Source of the DNA: Diaporthe sp. PMI_573
Lineage: Eukaryota; Ascomycota; Sordariomycetes; Diaporthales; Diaporthaceae
Direction of reading: 5' to 3'
Assembly: GCA_021399435.1 (NCBI GenBank)
Contig: JAJTUP010000087.1
Location: 62,001 to 126,000, forward strand
DNA length: 64,000 bases
The stretch's first letter is position 1. The number at the start of each line of letters is the position of its first letter. Below are positions 1-11,677 of the stretch, piece after piece. The translations under genes were made by a program, and so were the position numbers. The notes beneath the pieces are model-generated. The model was not told the DNA's origin, did no database searches, and saw only the letters and a list, made by a program, of their open reading frames with translations.

Positions 1-1174
1 CAGCCCGGGGACATGGACAAAAGGTGGGCTGATAGAGGCATTGTCCAACATTGTCTTCTGATGTCAATCTAGGACTCAGAGGTCTGTAGTGAGTCTTGCT
101 CAGTGTACTTGCACTTCGGCCCGAAAAGACAACGTCAGTCTCGGGGAAAGAGTAAACGATGCACAACATTCTAACCAAGCATTTGCACATACATGTCTGA
201 GTGCTTATGCGAGGTGGATTTTAACCGCGCTTGAGTCCACTGTGTTGCGCGTTTCAAGTTCCGTTAACTAGATTTCGGATGGAGTCACATTGATGATATT
301 GTCGTCTTCTAGCAAGATAAGCAGCCGTGTAACTTATGGCAGAAAGTGAATAATTGCAACCACCTGGGCAGTTGCACGCAGGCTGTTAGACTACGATGTG
401 GGCTCGGCGTGGCCAAACGAGGAACCCCGAGATTGCACGAGTAAGGCAGACTCAATTCCGCGTTGAAAGCTGCTGACCTGGCAGCCGCATCTCGGTTTGC
501 TCAAGCTCACACAAATGTGCAATTCCGAAGCCAGTCGATGATTTGGCAACTGTTCTTGATTAGAAGCTTCGCATATTTACAAAATCCACCGACCCCTCCA
601 GGCGGGAAAGGATCGGCTTTTTTGTCGCCTTACCGATCTCGCAGGTCGCATCATGCATTGCACCCTGTCTTGACAGAGCTTTTCACCTTGTGGTGTTTTC
701 GCGGTCCCTTCATACAGTGGTAAACGCTTAAGTGGTTTCGTTTAAAAAAAGAACAATGCCGATAACAGTAGATTGAGAATACGTGGCCCAGAACAACATG
801 AAGTATCCTATAAACATGAGAGATCTCAGCCCTGATAGTAGTATCTAGAGGTCTATTGAAGGGCCTTAGGTGGGGTTGTGGCAGTATAGCCCTTGAGTAC
901 TGATAGGAAGGTCCAACCTGATGGTTGGAATATTCTGGTCTTTTCGCCGGCACACTTGATTTGCTAGCAGTAGTCAAGATCGTGTCAATGAATCGGGCCA
1001 AAGAGTCGCCAACCCGTATGCAGGAACCAACATTGCTCACTCAGGAACAAAGCCCCTCCACACCACCTTCCATTGTCACGCTGATTCCTGTAACGCCGCT
1101 CAAACGCTCAACATCCAACGCGACGCAGCGACCTTTACAACAGCCTAAATATCTGCCCAAACCTCCTTCTCAAA
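1..1174. other. No gene recognised (left edge)
   Basis: I see no family-like reading frame here. The short open frames are all under 130 codons and overlap each other on both strands. A frame open from about 925 to 1287 contains a Ser/Pro/Thr-rich stretch and runs into the next gene in another phase, so it could hold an unrecognised 5' exon of that gene, but no splice pair could be fixed. Confidence 0.4.
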
Positions 1175-2727
1175 ATGCAACTTGGACAACATTTACCTAT
1201 GGCAAGGCAGCAGAAGCAAAAGCCCTTGCGAGCCGGCATCGACCCTCCAGTGAAGAAGGTCAAGACAAGAAGCGAAATCGAACGTGAAGACTGGGAGTCC
1301 GGGGAATATCCCCCCGAGTTCTGGGACAGATTGTCCAAGATACCCTTGAGCCACGGAGCCTTGAGAGAACTCGACAGAAGAACCCATCCCCGTCGCTCTC
1401 GTCCGTCTCCTCCAGTGGGCCCCAGCGCCAGTATCGGCACCGCAACACCTCAAGACCTGACCAGGTTTGCGAGAAATGGTGGTCCAGATTTATGTGATAT
1501 TCGGGAAGCAAGTTTATATGTGCCCAGCCTAGAGATTGTCGTTTTGACAAGTCCCTCTAGTATCACCACCCGCCGACTGATCATCGACATCCCGTCGCCA
1601 CAAGCGCGAGCAGATCTCTGCAAAGCCAGGAGACCAAGTCCTCAGATCCATCTTCAACCCTTTCGACCACAGCGATGGGGGAAAAGAACAAGTTGGCACC
1701 CCGCGACCCCGAATTCGGGCAGCATCTGACAGACCATCATGTCCATCCAATCTACACATCCCAACAGCCAGACCTGGAAGAGATAAGGTCGACTCTAGCA
1801 GTACCCAGGCCGTCACTCTCACTCTCTAGGTTCTCTGAGGGTGCGTTTAAAGCCTTTCAGGGAGGCAACTTCCAAGCAAGAGACGAAGCCGACATACTAG
1901 CCAATGTTATCCCAGCAATTCTTGGCCCGAGCCAAGCCATCGGCAATTGCGCCAGAAACACAGCGTTCAGTACCCTTGAGCCACTCACAGACGGTACGAT
2001 CACGGCCGCCAAACCGGACATTTATTGGGGCGCGTACCCCGAAGAGTTGGCCCCGGCCGTGCGCAACGAGCTCGCTGGCCACGTTGTCCCGTCGACGATG
2101 CCGGAGAAGCCGATAGCGCCGAATGTTTTCTTGGAAGTCAACGGCCCAGATGGCACCGCAGGGGTGGCAACAAGACAAGTTCGATATGACGGGGCGATCG
2201 GGGCCCGGGCTATGCACAGTGTGCAAAACTATCGCATGGAGGAGCCGCAGTTCGATGGCAAGCCACACACCTTCAGCTTCAAATACCACAACGGCACACT
2301 CACGAAATACAGCCACCACATGACAGCGCCGACAGCCTCCTCAGGAGGGCGGCCCGAGTATCATATGAGCGAGGTAGATGGGTGGGCCATGACTAGCAAG
2401 CGTGGCACGTTCGTTGAGGCGGCCACTGACCTGAGAAACACTTTGGACCTGGCTGGTGCGTGCCGAGCGGATTTCATGCGGGATGCAAATGCCAGAGCAT
2501 CTCAAGCGGAAACAGTCCCTGCAGGGGGCCATACATCAAAGGCCAAATCAGGCACGGGGAGCACAAGGGAAGCTGGGCCGTCCAACTCTATGATAGCATC
2601 AGCATCAGCACCAGCACCAGCGGGGGCAGCCGAGTACTGTGGAAGGTGCAAATATTGTGGTGCTCCTGGCAGGGAGCCCCAGCTCGGAAAGGGTATTTCG
2701 GACAGCTGCGCTGGCTGTGGGACCTAA
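1175..2727 (+). CDS. DUF7924-like fungal protein, two frames joined at an unresolved junction
   Basis: The family is a group of fungal proteins of unknown function that I recognise as DUF7924. The N-terminal part, read from ATG 1175 (next ATG 1199), carries the hallmarks PPEFWDRLSKIPL, ALRELDRR and FARNGGPDL. The C-terminal part, in a different frame that is open from 1561, carries FGQHLTDHHVHPIY, the DLEEI segment, a long domain with KPDIYWGA and VFLEVNGPDGTAGVA, and RQVRYDGAIGARAM. It ends in a Cys cluster of CxxCxxC then CxxC that resembles a zinc ribbon. Joining the frames needs a 41-nt intron (1520-1560, GTGCCC...TAG), shorter than usual for these fungi, or a frameshift. With that intron the protein is about 503 aa. 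It could be a working gene or a decaying one. The family call is fairly sure; the exon model is not. Confidence 0.6.
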
Positions 2728-3954
2728 CGTTCGTTTGTCGGATAATTACTCGAACAGACCGACCATCCACGTCGTCGTGATTGAGCCTCTCACGGTACAC
2801 AGGATGCGGTTGAGTCCCCTCGAGGTTTGGGCTGTAGAAATAACATTCTGCCGCGTCATTCGATTGTACCCCGGGGATGGATTGCTTGTGGTACAATGAT
2901 GGTGCGCGCAAGTAGGTAGCGAAACGGAGAATATTTTGTGGTTGCGAAGTCCCTTACAATATTTATGCCGTGTAATTAGACATATTATCTGGACACCCCT
3001 GAGAGAGGATGTTCCAGGTGACGTAATGATTACCGGCACCAGCAACCGTCACTACAGTAGCGCTGGAAGCTTGCCTCGCCTCGTGTGCTAATTACTGAAA
3101 CCTTTTGCATCACTGTGCACCCAAAAACCGTGGCCATTGGACCTTTTCGCCCTCAAGCACCACAACTTTCCACACAGTACATGCTGCATCACAGGCATTG
3201 CATGGCCATTGAGTGTCTCTCTCTGTTGTTGTTTCTGGGCCATTGAGGTGTACACACCAATCTGGTCTCGAGTGCTACTGCAACACGTTCATCTGGGAGC
3301 GCCTTCTTGCGTGTGGCGCAAACCATTGATCCATCAGCAGCAGCCAGACAAGGGTCGACACTCGGGTACCCGTGCCGAGGCTGTGTGACCCTGGTCCAGG
3401 CAGCTCCCCATTCATCGCCCTCTCGACCACCCTCGCAGCAGTCTGCCCCGACAGAACAACATTCTCGACGGATGCCACGCTGACTGACCACAGACAGCCT
3501 CGAACTACGCCCTACTCGCCCTGCTCGCCCCTCCACGCGGCTGTCGGGCAGACAGCCGGGCAAACTGGCTCCCTTCAGGCCTTTCCGACGCTTGTTCGGC
3601 CAGCCCCATCCTCAACACAGGCAGAGCCTGCTGCGATACCTCTTCCCCCACGCCGTCCGCGAGAGATACCGTGAGCGCCTGCTCAACTTCCGCCTCGACA
3701 CCCTCCCGCACTACAAGCACCGCCTGCAGTCGCGCATCTATCGCTACATCCTCGCTCGCCAACAACGTCGCCTCTCCGGCACTCGCTGGGTCGACCACAT
3801 CGGCAGGGCTGCCCAGGGCAGTCGGCGCTTGCTCTTCGGGCCGCAGCTGGGGCCCGCGCGGCAGGGGCATCACCAGCATCGAAAGGCTCAGGGCTGGCGG
3901 GGGAATGTGCCAGGCAGGACAATAGGCCCAGGCGACAAGACCAGAGGCGCCAAG
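2728..3954. other. Intergenic region and APP1 promoter
   Basis: There is no convincing gene. Pyrimidine- and CA-rich DNA from about 3120 onward is typical of a fungal promoter and leader. The reading frame of the next gene is open upstream to a TTG at 3592 but has no ATG before 3955, so I treat 3592-3954 as leader. Confidence 0.45.
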
Positions 3955-6600
3955 ATGGCCCAGTCGGGCAGTGCTGGGAGCAGCTACGGCTACGGCTACG
4001 GCTATGGTGGAAGCGACCCCGGCCAGTACGCCGACAGGGAGCCCGGCGCCCGGCGCAAGAAGCTCGCCGGTTTTGCCAAGAGTGTCTACCAGGCCGGCGT
4101 CGCCACGGCGTCCGAGATCCGCAACCAGTACGACAACACCAGGATACGGGGTGTCGTGGACGTGGATGACTCGGCCTACAAGGTCTCCATACCCGGCTCG
4201 TTCCCCGACGTTTCTATCGTCACCAAGGGTGACGAGCAGATGGTCCTGTTCCCCTCGTACGCCGCCAGGCATGTCCGCCAGTTCAGAGACGATGATAGGC
4301 AGCCATCGGCGTATTCCGACGGCGAGCGCAGGGAGGACGACCTCAGCGAGGAGGACTACTGGCGCAACGAGTGGGCGAGGATGGAGGACAAGAAGGCCGT
4401 GGTCGATGTCGACGTGCGAGGATGGGTATATGCCCCTCACAAGGGGCCCATGACGAGGAAGAACAGGGTCCTGATCGGTCTGGCAAGGAGGCTCAGCGGC
4501 GTGCCGCAACAGACTCATCAGCCCTACGGACAGTCCGAGTCTCTCAGGACGGGCCACGAGGCGCGCGAGGATGCCAGGGAGCAGCAGAAGATCGACAAGG
4601 AGGCAGAGATGATCGAGCGGCGCGGCCAGGCCGAGAAGGACGCTGCTGTCAAGGGAGGGTACAGTGAGACACCCAAGGGCGAGGACTCGGAAGGCGAGGG
4701 CCTGGCCCCTTCACTTCGGAGTCGGAGCGCAAGCGGGAGCGCCACGCCCATGTCTGGGGCCTCCTCTCCGAGGCTCCCTGCGCGGTCTCCCAACAATGGC
4801 GCTGCCGGCGTTCCCGTGGATCTCACCGAAGCTGAGCTGGCCGTGGCCAACGCCAACCTGATGGCCCGGCTGGGTCCCTTCCTCACCACCCCGCTGGTCG
4901 AGCTCCCTGTGACGCTGTTCTTCTACAACGACGATCAGTCCGTGTCCAGGACGGTCATGACCAACGACGCTGGCCACTTCTATATCAGGGCAGCCCTGGA
5001 CTTTGTGCCCACACACGTCCGCGTCTTGGCCAACGAGAAGCTGTCGGCAGTCGAGCCAGTCGATATCATCAGTGACAATGGCGTCAGCGTCATCAGCGAC
5101 ATCGACGACACGATAAAGAAGTCGAGCATCTCCATGGGTGCCCGGGAGATCTTTCGAAACACCTTCATTCGTGACCTCAAAGACCTCACGGTCGCCGGCG
5201 TCAAGGAATGGTATGGCGAGCTCCACAGGATGGGCGTGCGATTCCACTACTGCTCCAACAGCCCCTGGCAGCTCTTCCCCGTCATTGCCACCTTCTTCGG
5301 CCTGGCCGGTCTCCCTCCTGGGTCGCTTCATCTAAAGCAGTACAGCGGCATGCTGCAGGGTATCTTTGAGCCTGTCGCCGAGAGGAAGAAAGGGACATTG
5401 GAGAAGATCCTTCGTGACTTCCCCAGGCGGAGATTCATACTCGTCGGTGACAGCGGCGAGGCCGACTTGGAGGTCTATACTGAGCTCGCGCTCGCACATC
5501 CGAGACGCATCCTTGCCATCTTCATACGAGACGTCACCACTCCGGAGCAGACCGGCTATTTCGACTCTTCTTTCAACGGTTCTGCCTCAGCAGGCACACC
5601 AAGTAGACAACGGCCCACTGATGCGCAAGCACACTCGAGGAAGGACTCTGAGAGCGACCACCCTGACCGACGGCCGGCTCTGCCATCGCGGGCTACTGCT
5701 CCGGCTCCGAGACAAGAATCGCCGGCGGAGGAAGATTTGATCGACTTCTCGGATGAGCCACAGAATATAACAGCGAAAGAAGACCGTAATTTAGACAAGT
5801 CATGGGAAACCCCCTCGCCGTCGATCGCTGCTCAGGATCAGGTACCACGGAAGAAGCCTCCTCCCCCACGGCCGAGCAAGCCCGCTGCGCTCCGGGGCGA
5901 ATCCTCGGGGTCTCTCAAGACTGGGGCGCCTAATAACGAGAGTGGGCCACCCACTCTGGGCAAAAGACCACCTGCCTCCCAGTACAAGAGCGCCACCGCA
6001 CACCCCCTAGTACAGACACAGAATTTGTCGGCTCAGTCCTTGGGGAAAAGCCCGACCCTGCCTCCCCGGAAGCCAAGCACCGGAAGTAATAGTAATGCCG
6101 GTTCCACCATGTCCAACACCAATTCCTCAAACGCCCAATCGCCTTCCGCTGCACACTCTGCATCGTCAAGCAAGCAACCCCCGCCCCCGCCGCCTCCGCG
6201 ACGCCGCGGTACCCCTTCCCTGGTCAATGCCAGCCCCAGGCAGCAGGCGCTAAGGCGTGCCGCTTCCAACTCGGACATCGACAGCCTCAACCTGGATTCG
6301 TCGGCCGCAGTGTCCACACCCAGACCTGGAGCTCCAAATCGGACAGGGACGGCTTCCACGTTCGATTCCATCCTGGGGTCCACTACGGGGCACACCTTGC
6401 AACAGGGCGGCCAGAACATGCCACTCAACAAGAAGCTGGAGCTGTGGCTGCGGAGGCTGGAAAGGGCGCACGAGACTTTGGAGAGGGAAGGCGTGAGACT
6501 GTACACCTGGCGCAGGGGAGATGATGTTGTGTCAGAGGCAGTGGGCATCGTCAAGGAAGCCACCGAGAACACTAGGGAAACGGACAAGGCCCGGAGATAG
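3955..6600 (+). CDS. APP1: APP1-like phosphatidate phosphatase (actin patch protein, DUF2183)
   Basis: This is the homologue of yeast App1, a Mg-dependent phosphatidate phosphatase that acts with actin patches and endocytic SH3 proteins. The 881-aa frame has no intron. An N-terminal SYGYGYGYGG stretch leads into the REPGARRKKLAG segment and FPSYAARHV, which are common in fungal App1. The catalytic core has the haloacid-dehalogenase-type DxDxT motif as SDIDDTIKKSS (DIDDT at about residues 382-386), then FHYCSNSPWQLFP and FILVGDSGEADLEVY. The C-terminal third is low complexity and Pro-rich (KKPPPPRPSKP, PPPPPPPRRR), fitting SH3 binding. I chose ATG 3955 because it is the first ATG in frame, sits in a good context (A at -3, G at +4) and starts where homologues start. 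Confidence 0.9.
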   Translation: MAQSGSAGSSYGYGYGYGGSDPGQYADREPGARRKKLAGFAKSVYQAGVATASEIRNQYDNTRIRGVVDVDDSAYKVSIPGSFPDVSIVTKGDEQMVLFPSYAARHVRQFRDDDRQPSAYSDGERREDDLSEEDYWRNEWARMEDKKAVVDVDVRGWVYAPHKGPMTRKNRVLIGLARRLSGVPQQTHQPYGQSESLRTGHEAREDAREQQKIDKEAEMIERRGQAEKDAAVKGGYSETPKGEDSEGEGLAPSLRSRSASGSATPMSGASSPRLPARSPNNGAAGVPVDLTEAELAVANANLMARLGPFLTTPLVELPVTLFFYNDDQSVSRTVMTNDAGHFYIRAALDFVPTHVRVLANEKLSAVEPVDIISDNGVSVISDIDDTIKKSSISMGAREIFRNTFIRDLKDLTVAGVKEWYGELHRMGVRFHYCSNSPWQLFPVIATFFGLAGLPPGSLHLKQYSGMLQGIFEPVAERKKGTLEKILRDFPRRRFILVGDSGEADLEVYTELALAHPRRILAIFIRDVTTPEQTGYFDSSFNGSASAGTPSRQRPTDAQAHSRKDSESDHPDRRPALPSRATAPAPRQESPAEEDLIDFSDEPQNITAKEDRNLDKSWETPSPSIAAQDQVPRKKPPPPRPSKPAALRGESSGSLKTGAPNNESGPPTLGKRPPASQYKSATAHPLVQTQNLSAQSLGKSPTLPPRKPSTGSNSNAGSTMSNTNSSNAQSPSAAHSASSSKQPPPPPPPRRRGTPSLVNASPRQQALRRAASNSDIDSLNLDSSAAVSTPRPGAPNRTGTASTFDSILGSTTGHTLQQGGQNMPLNKKLELWLRRLERAHETLEREGVRLYTWRRGDDVVSEAVGIVKEATENTRETDKARR

Positions 6601-7164
6601 ATGCGAACCGGTTGTTTTCTTAGCATGCCAGGCCTCAAGGGGTGAATTCTGCGTCTGCGCGGAACCAATTAGCAGCATGAGCATGGCGTTGGCAAGGGCG
6701 ACAATACAAGCTGGGATACCACACGGGATTACTACCTTTCTTATAATATAATAACCACATGGCTGCTTTGCTTGTTGTAGGGTGTTTAATATCATCTGCA
6801 GACTGGGATGTCTGGTGTTATAGCCCTGGTGTTATAGCCCTATCAGGCCCCCAGGTAACCTTCCCTAAGCTTCACGGGAGATCGGCAACCAAGCTTTGGC
6901 TAAGTTATCGTGCGCCATGACAGTTGCGGCAATCATGCACCCTTCTCCACCTCGTTGACGACGGTGGAACACGAACTTTGTTTGGTTGATGGCTTCGCCG
7001 GGTGAGTCACACGCACTTGTCGCAACCTCTCACAGAACCTACCGCAGAAGCCGTTGCAGGCCCCATCGCATTATCTCGCTTCAACGTCCACTTTGTCAAG
7101 GTCGTCAGCGGGTGAGCCGAGCTTTAATTCGTGAGACGGCTATACGAGTACTTACACATCCTTG
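6601..7164. other. Intergenic region
   Basis: No gene is seen. It holds the 3' flank of APP1, a short tandem duplication at 6813-6840 and the promoter of the following peptidase gene. Confidence 0.5.
6813..6840. repeat. Perfect tandem duplication of a 14-bp unit
   Basis: The unit TGGTGTTATAGCCC occurs twice without a gap or mismatch (6813-6826, 6827-6840). It lies in the 3' flank of APP1. No function is suggested. Confidence 0.9.
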
Positions 7165-8484
7165 ATGTATTCAACCGGCGAGATGGACTCAGAAGCCCTC
7201 CTCGATGCCATCAAGGCTGATACACAGGCCCACATTCATTTCCTGCAGCGCCTTGTTCAGGCAGCCTCTCCCAATCCACCAGGGGACACGCGCGCCGCAG
7301 CCGCCGTGATCCGCGACTACCTGTCTTCAGAGCACGGCATACGGACTCAAGTCATTGCCCCCGGCGGGGAGCACGCGCCCAACGTGGTCGCCGAGTTTGC
7401 CTGTGGTGGGACACAAGGGCCAAGACTTGCCATGAACGGACACATGGACGTGTTCCCCGCCGGGGACGGGCACGATTGGGACCGCAGCCCGTGGTCAGGA
7501 GATATTGTTGATGGGAGGCTGTACGGCAGGGGAACGGTGGACATGAAAGCAGGAACCGCGGCCAGTGTCATCGCCTTTGCCTACCTGCATCGCTACAGGG
7601 AGCATCTCAAGGGCAGCGTTACACTCTGCGCCGTCAGTGACGAGGAGACAGGCGGAAGGTTCGGAACGAGGTGGCTGCTAGGCCATGACGAGAACGGCAA
7701 TGAGTTGGCCGATGGAGAAAGAAGCAAGTGGGCAGGTGATGTGGCCATCATTGCCGAGCCCGGTGGGCTGAACACCATTCGCTTCGCGGAAAAGGGGACG
7801 CTGAGGTTGACCTTTACCGTTGATACGGGCCCGGGAGCGCACGGGGCTTACACGCATTTGAACAAAAGCGCGACGAGGATAGCCGCCCAATTAATCTCCG
7901 ACCTGGCCATTGTGGAACAGATTGTACCTGACCTGGAACCTGGACTCAAGAGATACTTGGAGCGAGAAGATGTGAGGGAGGCCATTGATAAGAGCATGGG
8001 CAAGGGGGCAGCTGACATTGCCATGAAGTGCACTCTGAACATTGGAACGCTCCACGGCGGCCTCAAGGTGAACATGATACCCGGGCACTGTGTGTTCGAG
8101 GCGGATATCAGGATGCCCTTGGGGCTCAAGGCCGATCATGTCATGACCTTGATCCATCAGATATTGGCAAACTACCCAGAGGCCAAGGTCGAAATTCAAA
8201 CGGCAGCCAGTAACCCGGCAGCCGCATGTGCGCATGACCACCCAATGGTGGACACATTGGCGCGGAACGCACAGAGGGTCACAGGACGAAAGCCGTTGGC
8301 GATACCAAGCATGGGGGCGACGGATTGCAAGTTCTACCGCTATCACGGGATTCCGGCCTATATTTTCGGTGTCCCACCGGATACGATGGGCGCGAAGGAC
8401 GAGAGGGTCTCGATTGAGGACTTCCTGGCTGTCGTCAAAACACATGTGCTCGCGGGCTGGGAGTATCTCGGTGGCTCGGTATAG
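7165..8484 (+). CDS. M20 family metallopeptidase (ArgE/DapE/ACY1 type)
   Basis: The product is a 439-aa amidohydrolase of the M20 family, which uses two metal ions to cleave N-acyl or peptide bonds of small substrates. The first metal site is NGHMDVFPAGD (His93, Asp95). The bridging Asp lies in GRGTVDMKAGTA (about Asp126), and the catalytic and metal-binding acids in SDEETGGRFGT (Glu160, Glu161). The C-terminal half has ATDCKFYRYHGIPAYIFG, where the last metal ligands usually lie. There is no intron and no signal peptide, so it is probably intracellular. The substrate (acylated amino acid, dipeptide or other) cannot be read from sequence. The first ATG is 7165; ATG 7183 has a better context and would give 433 aa. 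Confidence 0.88.
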   Translation: MYSTGEMDSEALLDAIKADTQAHIHFLQRLVQAASPNPPGDTRAAAAVIRDYLSSEHGIRTQVIAPGGEHAPNVVAEFACGGTQGPRLAMNGHMDVFPAGDGHDWDRSPWSGDIVDGRLYGRGTVDMKAGTAASVIAFAYLHRYREHLKGSVTLCAVSDEETGGRFGTRWLLGHDENGNELADGERSKWAGDVAIIAEPGGLNTIRFAEKGTLRLTFTVDTGPGAHGAYTHLNKSATRIAAQLISDLAIVEQIVPDLEPGLKRYLEREDVREAIDKSMGKGAADIAMKCTLNIGTLHGGLKVNMIPGHCVFEADIRMPLGLKADHVMTLIHQILANYPEAKVEIQTAASNPAAACAHDHPMVDTLARNAQRVTGRKPLAIPSMGATDCKFYRYHGIPAYIFGVPPDTMGAKDERVSIEDFLAVVKTHVLAGWEYLGGSV

Positions 8485-10230
8485 GGAATATAAGCGGTTT
8501 AGTAGAGCTAGATACACATGTCGTTCATGGATTCTTGTTTGATGATTTTGAGACTACTTGCTCATTTGATGATCCACAACCCGACTAACTTGAGTGCGCA
8601 TATGGGCGTGCGCTGTTAGTAGTACATGTTCTCGAATTGAGAACAAAAATCACATAAGAAATGCCCTTCAATCTGCTTGAGCTGACCAGTACACCATAGA
8701 TTGGACTCGATGCTATGGCCTAATGTGCAACAATTGATGATTCTCGGGGCGAGACGGGATCAGCCAGCTACTCGACCCTTGAAAGCTGCTCTCAAATATT
8801 TCCGGGCAATCAGGGGTACTTTGTTGATCTACTCAAAATATTGACCGAATATGCAGCATCCACAACAAATTCCACGCGGAAACGACGCTCTGCAAATGCC
8901 AACCACCCTCAAATGATCCTGCGGATGATCCTGCTGCACTCGTGGAAATTGTAACCCGGCGATAGACTATTAGATTTTCTTATCGTGAATACGGACCCTC
9001 TCGCACACGTTGACAGCGTGTGAACGTATAAACCTGTTTTCATCACAACTGGGATAGCACTTGCTAGCCTAGTAGATGAGAGCTTTCGCTGAGCTGTGGC
9101 AAATCCAATTTTGAGTCGCGGTACTGGAAGACACTGCACTCACCATTCCATGAATTGGGCAGATTCAGTGATCCTGCCCGTTCTCCGCTCGACACCACCT
9201 TGAGCGACCATGCACTGTTTACACCGCCACCACGAGAATTCCGGGCTCGAGACCGTACGTACTCCCATTACGTGTCGCACGACTTGAGGGCCTTCCCGAA
9301 GAGGGAGGTCAGCCAGATGAAGGAGGTCTCATTCTCCTCCTAGGTGCTTTTTCTTTGCATCGTCTGGGCATTTCTGGGCATTCCTTGGCAGAATCTCTTG
9401 TTTGATTGGAATGGTCGCTTGAGGAGTCTGGGCGCGTGCGCTCTATGGTAGGGAATATATGCAGGCACCTCAGCGAATAACAGCCAACCAGGAGTAAGTA
9501 ATCGCCACGCCGCCGGCAGAGGGAGGGCAACCCTCAAGGACATATTCACGAAACAGGCATAATAAACTGCGGAGTAGACTACGTGCCCAGGGCTTATCAG
9601 AGCGGGCTACATGCCAAGGCGGCCCGGGCGAACCAAGAGCAAGATAAAGCAGCCCCAATGCTGCTCTATCTATCCAGGTGAGGCAACATGATTGTTCTGG
9701 TGACCCCGTCAGGCTTCCATTCGCGCAACGTCGTTACGGACGTGCAGCCATGCTAGTCTCCATGCCGAACGACGGCCGAACGCATCTTGACATCGCCAAG
9801 CCTTCAAGCAGCTAATTACCGGGTCACTCGATAGATATCGGGTGGCAGCTAGGCGATAGCTGGACCTTGCTGCGTCTGCCCACATGGACTTTGCTACCCC
9901 AGCCATGGCCTGGTGGTACCCGGCCGATGTATGAGAAAGGAAGGTCGGGAGAATTGACGCGCAATCTCGAGAGATGGCCGATGGTGGAGATTGGGTTGGC
10001 GAGTGTTTTGCAGATAGGACGCTGTCATGTATACGTTGCATGGCGCGGTAATATACGCCAACCATGGCTGCCATCTTCAATTGTGTTGACTATTAAAATA
10101 GACAGACTATCTCCTTCAGTTGTGGTACACGTATCTCAATCACTACTGTCAGCAGTATAACACTCACTTGCCCAAGGCTCACCACCACAATATCTGCCCT
10201 CATTCTTCGCCCGCAAAGGGAAAACGCAGG
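8485..10230. other. Intergenic region, 1.7 kb, no gene recognised
   Basis: I translated both strands and found only short frames without family resemblance. The last 100 bases, rich in CA and CT, are the probable leader of the metalloprotease gene. Confidence 0.5.
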
Positions 10231-11140
10231 ATGCAGCTCAAAGCCTTCTTCCTCGCTGCCATTGCGGCTTCTCAGGCTGTCGCACAGCGCGCATGCGGCG
10301 CCCCTGAGCCCACAGAGGAGGAGATTGCCATTGCCAAGTCATTCTACCAGGTCGAGAAGGAGGCCCGTCTCGCAGGCAACGCTGTCTCGGCGGCGGCCAC
10401 CATCTCGGTCAATGTCTACTTCCACGTTCTGGCGACCTCGACCTCCGCTTCTGGGGGCTATCTTACCGTGCGTGCCTCATCATAACCTATCTTGGTCCCT
10501 TTCACCGTCTCACATAACTCATCATAACTAACCCGCGTGGACCAAATAGACCAGCCAAATCAGCGCACAGCTAAGCGCCATGAACACGGCCTTTGCACCG
10601 CAGGGAATCACCTTCGTCAATGCCGGAACTGACTGGACTGTCAACTCTAACTATGCGAATGACGGCTCTGAGACTACAATGAAGCGAGCGCTCCGCAAGG
10701 GAACTTACGCAGATCTCAACTTGTACTTCGTCTACTCGATGAACTACCTGGGCTACTGCTATTTCCCAACCAGCACCAGCGGCTCTGACAGCAGTTTCTA
10801 CCTCGACGGGTGCACTATCCTGTCCTCCACGGTTCCTGGTGGCTCTGAGACCAACTACAACCTGGGACTTACCGCTGTCCATGAGATTGGCCACTGGTTC
10901 GGTCTTTACCACACATTCCAGGGCGGCTGCTCTGGTGGTGACAGTGTCGATGACACGCCGGCTGAGGCTAGTTCTGCGTCAGGCTGCCCAATCGGTCGGG
11001 ATACTTGCCCTGCTGCTGGCGTAGATCCAATCCACAACTACATGGACTATACTTACGACACCTGCTACGAAGAATTCACGCCCGGCCAAGAGGACCGCAT
11101 GTACTCTTTCTGGGACCAATACCGCGCGTCATTCCAGTAA
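10231..11140 (+). CDS. Secreted M43 (pappalysin-type) metalloprotease, two exons
   Basis: The exons are 10231-10467 and 10550-11140, with an 82-nt intron (GTGCGT...ATAG); the product is 275 aa. The N-terminus (MQLKAFFLAAIAASQAVAQ) is a signal peptide, so the enzyme is exported. The zinc site is HEIGHWFGLYH (His190, His194, His200), the HExxHxxGxxH motif of metzincins. A Met-turn follows in NYMDYTYDTC and the ending is FTPGQEDRMYSFW, as in fungal MEP1-like extracellular metalloproteases. The splice joins GGYLT to TSQISAQL in frame. An in-frame ATG exists at 10120, but only 10231 puts the signal peptide at the start. Such enzymes degrade external proteins and in some pathogens host proteins; I infer a nutritional or virulence role. 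Confidence 0.92.
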
Positions 11141-11677
11141 GGGGTTCAGCGGGCAGATACGAAATGCTTTCCATTTAGGGCCATTAGTCTCTAGGGGTAT
11201 GTATCTATCAAAGGAGGCTGCTCTACTGGCGGACTCATGGGATAAGTTGTATATAGCTCAAGGCGACGTTATCGATTTGGAGAGGACGGGATGGAAGCAT
11301 CTAGTATCTCATCTAGTATCTCTCAATTACATTCAAAATTATTGATGACGATTACAGCCATTCCGGCCAGTGGAAACACATTTACCCAGTGCTAGACATC
11401 GTAGTCTTGGGGAACTGAAACCTTGTTACATGGGATAGCAATTTGCGCAGGTAACTACCCGGACGAGGAGAGAACCCGTCGTGATCAGCGAGTTGCGCGT
11501 AGTGTTTGTGTCTAAGTAGGAATCCTTAAGTGATACTATTAATTACAATTGCATGGTTAGAGCATAATTACCCCAGCATAGTCAGCATCAAACTTGCAAT
11601 TACGCTTGTAGATTATTCGACACTATCATCTAATAACTACCCGCTACCATTACGGCGTCTCACAGGGCCCCATCTCT
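11141..11677. other. Convergent intergenic region
   Basis: This AT-rich spacer lies between the 3' ends of the metalloprotease (+) and the HsbA-like gene (-). No gene is seen. Confidence 0.5.

Noticed and set aside
3592..3954. N-terminal extension of APP1 of 121 codons
   Set aside because: The frame is open but has no ATG before 3955, and homologues begin near the 3955 Met. It is better read as leader.
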